From assembly GCF_030704535.1 (NCBI RefSeq), contig NC_081812.1:21861501-21925500 (forward strand): a DNA stretch of 64,000 nt, given 5' to 3'. This DNA comes from Vitis vinifera. Taxonomy: Eukaryota > Streptophyta > Magnoliopsida > Vitales > Vitaceae. The translations under genes and the position numbers were made by a program. Positions 55,061-64,000 of the stretch are shown here, piece by piece. Numbering within the stretch: the stretch's first letter is position 1; every line of letters starts with the position of its first letter. The notes beneath the pieces are model-generated. The model ran no database searches. It was not told the origin of the DNA and worked only from the letters and a program-made list of their open reading frames with translations.

Positions 55061-57483
55061 TTAAAGTTTCTTCTCTTCACCCGGAGGAATTGAAGGGACA
55101 TCCCGCTTTATGCCATTCTTCTTCATACAGCAGCGATAGCCGAAGATGAAGGTATCGTCCACTTGTTTTTGATAATCCGCTTCAAGCTCCTCCCTCTCTA
55201 CAGCAAACTCCCGCTCGAGCTCTTCTTTTTGCACGGATAAGCGCAACTGCAAATCTTCCTTTTGCTTCTTTTCAATAAAAGCCTCTGTCCAGAGTTGCCT
55301 CACCTCTCTCCCCATCCGGGCTATCTCATCCTCTGCCTCACGCAGACGGGCAATCGAGGATTCCTCCCGGTCCTTAGCCTCAGCCAATTCCACCCGAAGG
55401 GCTTCATTGTCCTCTCGAGCGGTAGATAAGCTGGCTTCAGTCTCCGCCAGTCTCAGGCGCAACTGATCTTCAGCATCTTTGCGCCGAGTGGCGAAGGCCT
55501 TCATATAATCAGTGGTCCGCAGCAGGTCAGTGAAAAGATCGTATTGATTGGCCATGCCACAGAGACCACTCACCAGCTGCAGGCAAATAGTCAAAACAAG
55601 AAAAGCAAAATTAGAAATCACACCGCAAACGCACATCAGGATGACAAAAATCAAAGAAGCACAAAAGCAGTTTACCGTTTCCACCATCTCGAACATCTGG
55701 GCTGAAGGCATGACAGTGGGCAAGCCGGGTGGAATCTGTTTCAGTTTCTCTTCCAACTCCGCGTAGCTAAAAGGACTAGCGGAGCCGCAAGCAGCATTAT
55801 TAAATGGATCCCCGCCTGATGAGGCAACAAAAGGAGACTCTTGTTCCGGATTCGGGGCCTCCACATTTACGGCCGGATGGATCTCCCCGGGTGCAACCTC
55901 AGCCGGGACCATCACAGGGACGGCTGGAGGCTCAGTTGCCATCTCCACTTCGCCCCCATCCGGATGAGCGTCGTGGGCAGATGAGCAACTAACTTCGATC
56001 TCTTACTGACGATCTTGAAGCCGCCCGAGGAGTCCGGACCTTAGATTGCGCGCCGAGCGAGGCCTCTTTGAGGGTGGCCCCGTCACCAGAACAAGAGCCA
56101 ACCGGTCCGGATCGTCAGAGGGCTGACTCTGGCTTTCTGCCCCCGCTTCCTCCATGGGGGTCGCACAAACGGCCTCAGCTGCATCGGCATCCGGATTACG
56201 GAAATCCGGATGGTTGACGGACGCAGCTTCCTCAGCCAAATTCGCCAGATGGGTAACCGCTGCCAAGGAGGTGCTTGAATGGTTCAGCCCCGCGACGTGT
56301 CCGGATCCGCTAGAGATGGAATGAGGAGCAGGGTTCACTGGCTCCTCTATCATTACCTCCGCCTCGTGAGTAATGGGCGGAGGAGCAAATTCCTTGGGAG
56401 AAGTGGGCTCCTTCACGTCCTTCCCATTCTTCTTCACCAGCTTCCTCCTTTTCGCTGGAGTTTTCTTTGGAGAAGAGTCTGCGTCGTGTTTCTGTCCGGG
56501 AGCCTTCCGAAGGGTCCCTTCGTTTTTCTTCTTCTCCCGATTGTCCAGGAGAACTCGGCGTTTTTCAGCGTCAGCCTCTTTTGACGCCTGGTAAATCGGG
56601 AGATCCTTCACAATATAATGCTCCCCGGGCACTACCTCCTTTGGCATTTTCCTGGGGAGAATGTTGATGACGTACTCTTGGGGCTCCCGGACGACCGCCG
56701 TCAGGTTCTGCGCAGTCAGCAGCGTCTTGCACCGCCTCTCCTTGGCGTCTATCTCAAAAAGCTTGCTGAGACAGCCAAAAGACGCATTTTCCACCCAATC
56801 CACGAGGTGGCCCCTTTTTTCCGCGCCTGCATTAACAGTAGCAAAGGTTGAGAATACCATCCGAAGAGATCAACAAGAAAACAATAAGGTAAAAATCCGG
56901 ACAGAAGTCGCAAAGCAAACTTACCCGGAATCTTTAAGGAATAGTTTGGAGAGAAAGGCCTCGCCGGATGCCTCGACCCCGCCCACGCACCCCGGACCAT
57001 CACCTGTCCCTTCGCCCCTCCCTTCGTCGAGTCGGGCAGTTCCGTCACCAATTGAAGAGAAGGCAGGTGCGCGGATAGGCTGAAGATGTCAGTTTTCGCC
57101 TTCTTTAGCGAATAGACGAAGAACACCTCCAGCATTGTGAGGTCGAGGTTGTACAGCATGTTGATAATGCTGCATCCCATCAGCACCCGGATGATATTGG
57201 GATGAATGAAGACGGGTGGAATCTTGGTGAAATGAAGGAATTCCATGAGCAATGCCGGCAGGGGGAACCGGAGCCCCGCATTGAATTGTTCCTTGGAGAA
57301 GATGACGGTATCTTGTTTAGCTTTTTCAGTAGATACGAGAGCCTCCCCATTTAGAAATTCAACAATTACACCATTTGGAATACAAAACCGATCCCGGAAC
57401 TCCTTCACGCTCAGTTTGTCTGTAGACTTCTCATGAGCGTCGCTAACTCGGGCAGATGAAGCACTTTTCTTCTTTGAAGACAT
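55061..57483 (-). pseudogene. Antisense additional ORF (aORF) of the Tat element, spliced, one nonsense codon
   Basis: It lies on the opposite strand between pol and the 3' LTR. Predicted exons are 57483-56925, 56826-55676 and 55576-55061, joined by two GT-AG introns of 98 and 99 bp with matching phases. The joined frame has 742 codons with a single internal TAA at 56005-56003 and reads through otherwise. The N-terminal part (start MSSKKKSASSARVSD) has LRFPLPALLMEFLHF and VHPNII-like features of plant 'putative transposon/gag-like' proteins. The middle is Pro/Ser/Glu-rich with a basic KRRKLVKKNGK stretch (possible nuclear signal). The C-terminal 150 residues form a long Glu/Arg/Leu coiled coil (RLRLAETEASL...EELEREFAVEREELE). 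Antisense gag-related aORFs are known in plant Ty3/gypsy elements; their function is unknown. Confidence 0.8.
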
Positions 57484-58073
57484 CTTTTAGCACAAGATTG
57501 CACCGAAACCTGCATACAAGGAGCGCAACAGTTAAAGCACAGCAAATCCAGAAAACCAACAAACACCAACATTCAACACACAGTCGCAAGCGATTTACCC
57601 AAAACAAGTTAGAAATCAAGCCACTAAACAGACAAGCACAACAAAGGGAAAACAAAAAGCAAAGTGCACGTACCAAATAGAAATTCCGAGAAGAAAGGTT
57701 GATGTTGCGATACAAAATCATCGGCAAGAAAAACTCTAGGGTTTTTCACTCAGAAAAGCAAAGGAAAGCACAGAAGAAAGAAGAAAGTAAGTAATCTCAG
57801 AAAAAACGCAGTATGAGAAAAATGCAAAAAGAAGGAACAGTGCGCTATTTATAGGGGGACAAACCCTCGGAAAGCCAAACGCCCAAGTAAATGCCATCAT
57901 TGAAACGACATATTGCCTGGGGATACATAGGGTCGGCGGCTCGTCATAAAGGCCTTTTTTGGCTTCCGCACCCCCACTCGCCACGTGGCCCAGTCAGACG
58001 AAGAGACCTCTTCAATTTTCAAAAAAGCCAATTATTTTTAACCCGCCCATTTTTTGGGCAAAATAGGCAAGTT

Positions 58074-58084
58074 AAAAAGGGGGG
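58074..58084 (+). other. Polypurine tract
   Basis: AAAAAGGGGGG lies three bases before the 3' LTR, the plus-strand primer site of an LTR retroelement. Confidence 0.88.
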
Positions 58085-58087
58085 CAA

Positions 58088-58878
58088 TGTAGGGACCCCT
58101 CCCTCTGGGAAACACGTGGCACACATCTCACAGTGACACATGGCACGTGATATCAGCTGGACCATCATCATCCGGATTCCCCTAAGGATACGCGTGATGC
58201 AGTTCTCCTATCCGGACCGCCTCAAGGAAAGACAAATGACGTTTCAACTTCTCCTATCCAAGGAAGAGCAAACGTCGCTGGCAAAGCACAGACATCCGGA
58301 CAACCTTCATAATACATCCGCTCCACAATACATCCGGGTAATCAGCATGTGTCATCCGGATATAATCGTCCGGATCATCAATTAAAGTAAAGCGAGTCTT
58401 ACACGCTATCACAACCAACAGCCATGGCCCACATCCTGCCACCTTCAGAGTGAGAAGACAAGATGAAATGACAGCAAGTCACTTCCCACAATCTCTGACA
58501 GCCGCATCACCTACCATGGTTTCTGACAGCCGCTCGTAGGGTGATGATGCTCCTACTAACGCCTATTATCATCATAACAACATAAAATATCTCCTCACCA
58601 TTAATGAGAAGAACAGTACCCCTGAAGCTGTATATATATGCCTTCACACAAAGAAGAAAGGGATCTCCTGGTAACCTCCTGATACCTAGTAAAAGACCAA
58701 CTGATTTATATCTCTCTCTTACCATGACTAACAAGATCATCGGAGGGTGCGTCCGGACACCCTGTCCGGATACCTTCTTGTAGGTATAAACGGCTGGATC
58801 AAGAACCTTTATGGGTTGAAATCGCGCGTCTATCTATCTGGCAACTACGTGGATCATCAAAGACGCGAGGTATCAACA
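58088..58878 (+). repeat. 3' LTR
   Basis: 791 bp, TGTAGGGACCCC to GGTATCAACA, the same length as the 5' LTR and about 96.5% identical by hand count. The TATA box is at about 58629-58638. Confidence 0.95.
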
Positions 58879-58883
58879 GTCCA
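58879..58883. repeat. Target-site duplication GTCCA, right
   Basis: Matches 48546-48550 exactly. Confidence 0.93.
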
Positions 58884-60327
58884 GATAAGTCCTTTCTCCA
58901 TGCTTTTACTGTGGGTTAGCTTCTAATAAATATCCATTTTAGAGCTACACATGGTCACTTTCTGGAACTTCCCAAACAAGCACCTTTCCCATGTATTGTG
59001 GAACCATTTTTTTCCTTCCAAAATTATTCATTATTGGGGATCATTAGTTTAGGCATTACTAGTTGCTAATTGGTCTATTGCATGTTGCTGAAATTTCCGG
59101 ATCACTATCTGTTTATGGAAAAACTTGGTGTTCGTGGGCCCTGCTGGCTACCCACAGATGTCGACTTTTCAACTTTGCTATACTTGTCTCCTCACCACTA
59201 GATTTAGTCAACTTATTTTCCCACCTTGGGTGTGACTAACCTTTAATGTGATATTTAAATAGGACTCAACTTGAAGGAAAATTGATCTTTTCATTGCTCA
59301 CTCGTAGTTCTCAAATTGAAAATTCAATGTGATTGTAGGTGGCTCTTAGATAAGCTTTCTTCCTTGTTTGTGTGTTGGTTTTTTATTTTTTATTATTTTC
59401 ATGCATGCCACATATTCATGGACAGTTTCATGATCTTATAGAGCTTTTTCTAATTGGTGGAAGGTGTCAGTTCTGTTTATGGGTTGTGTTCAACTCTTTT
59501 GTTTGAGCTTTGGAAAAGTCCAAAAATACTCATGGAGTCCCGCCAAATGGATTATTTTGAAGATCTTCCCATCGAGTATAGTTGAGTCCAATTGTGTATT
59601 TTCCTTTTGACTATTCTTTCACGTGAAGTTCAGACATTTTCTTATTTGAAAAAGTTCAGATTTTGGAACTTATATTTTATTCTTCTTCTTCTTCCTTTTT
59701 CTCCCTTCAGGTTCCAGATACCTATTACTTATTTATGGGAGATTATTTGGACGATGGAGATTATTCTTCTTATGATTAATCTACAGGTATGGCAGTGCTA
59801 ATGTTTGGAAGCTGTCACAGACCCCTTTGACTACTTCCCATTAACAGCCTTGGTTTGTAATAATTTGCCAATTGGGGCTTGCATGCTATATGATGCTTGC
59901 TAGTAACTGAAACATTGATACAAGGAGGAAAAAATTACGGACAGATTTATGAATCTACATTGGTTAATAAATTTGAAAATAAGAAGTTTGTTTTATGATT
60001 TGAGTATCAAGAGGCTGTTGCTAGGTGTTTTCTTTTTCGTTTTCCCTTTGGCGTATCATTAGGTACATTTATTTATTTTTTGGGAGGTTCATGATGTGTG
60101 AAGAAGTTTTTCTGTTGATTTCCACTCATTCATACTCCATTGAGACCCTTAATGTCATTAGGAATTCCAATCATGGTCAAGAGGTTCTTCACAAAGGGCC
60201 CATGTCTAATCTGTTATGGAATTATCCAGACCATGACGTGATTGGGGTATTTCACCTCATAGTGCTGGATATTCCTTTGGCCAGGTAGCTCGAATCTTTT
60301 TATTACTCCCTTCCCTTTAGATTTATT

Positions 60328-60530
60328 ATTTTTTTTGTGGGCAATAAATATTTATAGATACAGCAAATAAGCAGGACACCAAAGTACAAAGTATGTATAC
60401 AATGGGTACCAGCAAGCTATGCCAATAGAGAGGACACAAAAAGCAATTCCCTCCCTCAGCAAGATCCCTATCAATTAAAGGCATCAGGCCTTCTTTTATA
60501 TACAACTTAATCCATAATAAAATGTTACTT
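60328..60530 (-). mobile_element. LINE 3'-end fragment
   Basis: A poly-T run at the left edge is followed by sequence similar to the 3' end of the LINE at 11841: CCAAAGTACA---TGTATACA-TGG recurs in both, then a pyrimidine-rich CTCCCTC-type stretch. It is a heavily 5'-truncated LINE inserted in a late intron of the PP2A pseudogene. Confidence 0.65.
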
Positions 60531-61110
60531 AGGAGTTAGGAATGAACATTTCAGCTTTTGATTTGATTTTCCTTTTTCCTTTCAATTTTTCAAATCATTT
60601 AAAAACTGTAGACAAGTGGCTCTTTATACCTTTTCACATCTTATTCCCACAAAACAAACATGAACTTAAAAGAATGTTTATGAGCGTGGAAGGAAACACC
60701 CAGATTATACCGTATATAGACAAGAATAATTGTCATAAAAAACCCTTTTTTTTGACACAGGGAAGGAGAATGTACTACATCCTTTTACTTAACATCCAAA
60801 CCCATTGAAGTTTGTATGGATGCCTTCCTCCTTTTTCCCTTAATTTTAAATTTAATTTTATTCTGTTCTTTGGATATATCTGAGCAATTTAGTTGTGCAA
60901 ACAACTTATAGTTTATTGCTAGAGCTCACTGGCTGGTTATGGATGGATTTAGTTTGGATATGGAATTACTTATTTCTGAAAACTTGTCAGCCTCCATATG
61001 CACTTTAAAAGGGACTTTTTTTTTCGATGTGCATGCATGAATCTAGATGTGTATTTTGTTGTTGCAGTTGAGCCAGCCACTAGGAGAGGAGAACCAGATG
61101 TGACCCTGTA

Positions 61111-62355
61111 GGATGACTGATCATTTTCTAGGAAGCAGCTGCTCGTCATGTGCTTTCCCAGTGACTTCAGATCATTTTCCATGAAGCAGCTGCTCGCCAT
61201 GTGCTTTCCCAGCGACTTCATCTCTCTCGCTCACACATGATGGTTGCGAAATTGAATTCCTCTGATGGTTGTGGGAGCTGAAACCATGTAAAAAAAAAAA
61301 TGTTCATTGCTTGATCTATCTTACATGTCTTCTTGCATGACTCCTTTCTGGGGGAGTTCATTTAGCTGGTCTTCATTTTGCTCTTCCACCCTCCTTTTTG
61401 GAACTATGGAAGGATGTATATGATCTTACATTTAAGAATCAGAATAGATGATTTCATACAATTTCTGATTCTATATTTTGTAGGCATTTTTCTACTTCTT
61501 CCTCGTTACCCTCAAACAAGACTAGGTTCCGATGAGTATTTGTAGTTGGAATGTACTCATCTTCAGATCCGGGGGCAAGATCATTGGGTTCCACAGCCGA
61601 TATTTGATTCATAATGCAATTGGAGTTTACTCGACTGCATCCTACCTCATATACTACGTCGCCTTATAAGTTCCAAAGGCTAAATACATGAGAGAAGTTA
61701 TTTCAAATGTTTCCCCTATTGGTTTGTCTCCCATATTTGGTCTCAGTTTCTAGCTTCCATTTGAAGTAAAGAATTTAGTATGTTTGTGATGAAAATATTG
61801 ATAATTATAGATGTATTGATATTTTGATTTTATAGATATATTGATTGATATTTTGATACAAAATATTGATGAACTTAAAATTAATCAAAACTTATAAAAA
61901 CATAAGAAAAAACTTTTAGAAATAAAATTAGAAGTATAATAAATATTTTAAGAAATTGATGTATATGTAATATAATTTATCATATTTGATAATAATATTA
62001 TATGCATCTATAAAAAATATTAATTTTATAAGTGTATGTTTATTATTAAATTATATCAAATATTATTTGATAATAATATTATTATATTCAATTATAATAT
62101 ATCTAATTTAAAAATATATGTAATATTAAAATTGTATTATATTTAATTCAATCGTATTAAATGATATAAAATAAATTATGATATATGTATAATTTTTTAA
62201 TATTTAAGTAATATGTTAATGATGTTAAAAACATTATGAAAAAAATTATCATGTTAATTTTTATATTTTTTTATGATCAATTAAATAATTTTTTTATTTA
62301 ATTATAAAATAATTATAATTAATTTGTTCTTTAAAATATTCTTTTAATATTTTGT

Positions 62356-62404
<49 letters not shown>

Positions 62405-62840
62405 ATGTAATATATTTTAAAAGGGCAAACTTTTCAGGTTAACCTTTTGTTTGGGGTTAAGTCCCCTCATTTATAGAAAGTTCAAAATTTTGAGTTTTGA
62501 ACCCCAAAATATTGGTGAAAATTGATAAAACGCCTAAAAATAGATGAAAATTCTGATAAATTACCAAAATATCGGTACCTCAATATTTCTACCTTATATA
62601 TCATGTTGAGGTCCACCGATACTTGATATTTCAGCAATATATCGCTGAAATATAAAGATATTTTAATCCTTGGTTTGCATACATTACAAAAGAATTTACA
62701 CAAGAAATGGAGACAAACAGATAGTTTCCTGTTGCTAGGCAACAACGTATGATCTACAAAATGAAGATGGAGCATATTCCAGCTAGAACTTATAAAATCC
62801 TGGAAATCTATATACCATATATTTTAGTACTATCAAGCCA
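61111..62840. other. Intergenic region between the PP2A pseudogene and the phosphatase gene
   Basis: A/T-rich from about 61790. TATTGATATTTTGAT repeats (61797-61860), a (TA)n microsatellite (about 62360-62400) and ATATTGGTG/ATATCGGTA blocks (62508-62580) look like one repetitive family. A perfect hairpin lies at 62626-62653. No gene is seen. Confidence 0.5.
62626..62653. repeat. Perfect hairpin, 10-bp stem and 8-nt loop
   Basis: ATATTTCAGC (62626-62635) and GCTGAAATAT (62644-62653) are exact inverse complements. They lie in a repeat-like AT-rich tract, so they are more likely part of a transposon end than a terminator. Confidence 0.6.
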
Positions 62841-63251
62841 CTACAGGTTCAGTTGAGAGAACATGGATGGAACAAGATCAACCACCGACCATGCAAGGCC
62901 TGCATATTGAAGGAACCTAATACCTGTATCCACATCAAATGAGTCTTGGTGGGAGAAAAATAAGAGTTTCTGGATATACCCCAATTGCTTGCTTTCATCT
63001 GATTTTTTACCGGAGACTGATCCCTTCAGGGATGGGACATAGATGGTTGATCTTATTGGGATGCCCAAAGTATTGGAGACTACAGGAAGAATCCATTTAG
63101 CAAGGGCCTTGCTGCAGAACTTCACAAGAAGGATAGTTGGAATTCCTATGAGCATTCTTCCAATAAAGGCAGGGATTGAAAGTTGTGGGGTAAAGATGCG
63201 TGAGACGTCTTCATGGTGAAACTGGTGGTAGGTCTGTTGGATCCCGGAAAC
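62841..63251 (-). CDS. Long-chain-base 1-phosphate phosphatase (LPPD1/SPP1-like), terminal exon
   Basis: The final coding exon of an ER-membrane sphingoid-base-1-phosphate phosphatase, which dephosphorylates sphingosine/phytosphingosine-1-phosphate in sphingolipid turnover. The exon opens after an AG acceptor with VSGIQQTYHQFHHEDVSR and ends SMFSQLNL plus TAG, 136 codons in phase 0. Landmarks include RMLIGIPTILLVKFCSKALA (membrane-associated), VVSNTLGIPIRST, a basic/Ser linker and FDVDTGIRFLQYAGLAWSVV (membrane segment). The catalytic phosphatase motifs are encoded in upstream exons and are not in the window. The preceding exon was not recognised in the 750 bp to the right edge, so the gene continues beyond it or is incomplete. 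Confidence 0.82.
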   Translation of the reverse strand, partial: VSGIQQTYHQFHHEDVSRIFTPQLSIPAFIGRMLIGIPTILLVKFCSKALAKWILPVVSNTLGIPIRSTIYVPSLKGSVSGKKSDESKQLGYIQKLLFFSHQDSFDVDTGIRFLQYAGLAWSVVDLVPSMFSQLNL

Positions 63252-64000
63252 CTGAATAACATTGTCTAGCAGTTTATTCAAATCCACAAGATATGAGATA
63301 GCAGGCATATTTCGATTCTATGAACCGAGCAATGTTTCAGATGCAGGCAGCAAAGCAAGTTTTTGTCATGACAAGGCATTCATGTTAGTTAATGCGCTAG
63401 AAATCATAAGCTTAACACGAGATAACTAAAGAAAATATTGAGCAAGAGTGACCCATTCAAACCCCACACACCCCCATATCCTGCCTGTCTAATCGAATGT
63501 ATTCTAAAAAGTAAGCAAGACAAAGACAAAATAAGTTCAACATAGAAAAAGGAAAGGCCTGCATATTTGGATACCAAATTCCACCCCAACCTGCCCAGCA
63601 AGCCTAAGATAACTTAACCAGAGACAGAATAATGGGAAGACATGCAATGAGGTTGCTGGAATTGGAACCTTCCATATGCAGGGTGAAGCTATGAGACACA
63701 TGACATGCCTATAGAAAACCACTGAAAGTTAATTGTTTTTTCCTTTTGGCTAAACGATACAAGAAACCAAATCCTAAGAAGCATGGTTGAAGTAGTTTTG
63801 TTATTGAAAAGGAAAAGATCAATGCCTTCAGCATCGAGAAATAAATCTCTTTCTCTTTCTCTCTCTCTCTCTCTCTTTGTGCATTGTTGTTAGCTCCTAA
63901 CATTGAGAGTGCAATGAAGAGATATATAAGGGAAGTACTCAAGTAACACTACTAAGAGCAAAAGACTCTCTTTCTCTCTCTTGGGCCTTGGCATTGTTGT
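63252..64000 (-). other. Upstream intron of the phosphatase gene
   Basis: Contains a (CT)n microsatellite (63848-63878), a shorter CT-rich run and a second GCATTGTTGT (63967-64000). No exon could be identified; one may lie beyond the edge. Confidence 0.45.

Larger units (their letters stand above)
48551..58878 (+). mobile_element. Full-length Ty3/gypsy LTR retrotransposon, Tat-like, 10,328 bp
   Basis: Two 791-bp LTRs (48551-49341 and 58088-58878) with TG...CA ends, 5-bp GTCCA target duplications, a TGGCGC-type primer-binding site, gag, pol in the order protease-RT-RNase H-second RNase H-integrase, and a polypurine tract. The second, archaeal-type RNase H and an antisense extra ORF before the 3' LTR are marks of the plant Tat clade. 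The LTRs differ at about 28 of 791 positions (my hand count, 23 transitions and 5 transversions), so insertion was a few per cent divergence ago. It sits in intron 1 of the PP2A pseudogene. Stops and a frameshift make it non-autonomous. Confidence 0.96.
48085..61110 (+). pseudogene. Decayed PP2A catalytic-subunit gene (PP2A-3/-4 type) split by a retrotransposon
   Basis: Pieces of a Ser/Thr protein phosphatase 2A catalytic subunit lie in correct order. Exon 1 (48085-48176) has an ATG, but DLISKLMQCKPFAEHQ lies in a different frame from it. The 3' part of exon 2 (59411-59463) reads HIHGQFHDL-ELF-IGG. The next exon (59711-59855) reads PDTYYLFMGDY, then an in-frame stop, then YGSANVWK and FDYFPLTALV in different frames; about 40 residues in between are missing, including the GNHE region. 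The following exon (60096-60284) reads SIETLNVIRN...GPMSNLLW, then a frameshift before ISPHSAGYSFGQ and a GT donor. Last are ARAHWLVMDGF (60921-60965) and EPATRRGEPDVT (61066-61106). Catalytic segments are lost, so no phosphatase can be made. The LMQCKP exon and the synteny point to an orthologue of At3g58500 (PP2A-4). Confidence 0.92.

Noticed and set aside
48551..58878. Identity with the known grapevine element Gret1
   Set aside because: Size and LTR length are similar to what I recall (about 10.4 kb, 824-bp LTRs) but not equal, and I cannot compare sequences. A direct alignment would decide.

Overview
The window is plant nuclear DNA from a eudicot. Its genes are split by GT-AG introns, the intergenic DNA is very AT-rich, and it carries many plant-type transposons. 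Grapevine (Vitis) is my best guess from recalled protein similarity and the repeat style, but nothing here proves the species.

Layout, left to right. (1) 386-8712, minus: an 11-exon CCR4-type deadenylase gene that assembles to 603 aa. (2) 11515-23797, minus: a 12-exon F-box/LRR gene of 353 aa. Its last intron is 7.8 kb because it holds a 5'-truncated LINE with a 19-bp target duplication and a dead PIF/Harbinger transposon with terminal inverted repeats and a TTA duplication. (3) 23.8-31.7 kb: AT-rich DNA with a solo LTR (27025-27744), MITE-like elements and microsatellites. (4) 31713-34357, plus: a two-exon DUF538 secreted-protein gene. (5) 35518-36795, plus: an intron-less PORR-domain organellar RNA-binding protein. 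(6) 40092-45868, minus: a six-exon DED1/DDX3-type DEAD-box helicase of 622 aa. (7) 48085-61110, plus: a decayed PP2A catalytic-subunit gene. Its first intron has received a 10,328-bp Ty3/gypsy (Tat-like) retrotransposon at 48551-58878, with 791-bp LTRs, GTCCA duplications and an antisense spliced extra ORF. (8) 62841-63251, minus: the terminal exon of a long-chain-base-phosphate phosphatase, running off towards the right edge.

Read from right to left, the host genes (phosphatase, PP2A, DEAD-box helicase, PORR protein, F-box/LRR, CCR4) match in order the Arabidopsis block that I recall as At3g58490-At3g58500-At3g58510-At3g58520-At3g58530-At3g58560. The window is therefore an ancient conserved gene neighbourhood enlarged by transposons, with one member (PP2A) lost at this site. 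The genes do not form one pathway. They are housekeeping functions: mRNA deadenylation, RNA remodelling, organellar RNA splicing, ubiquitin targeting and sphingolipid turnover.

Exon coordinates were worked out by eye from splice consensus, phase and recalled homologues. In the three multi-exon genes that can be fully assembled, every phase closes and the total length agrees with what I recall for the Arabidopsis orthologue. I found no new defence, CRISPR or prokaryotic-type system.
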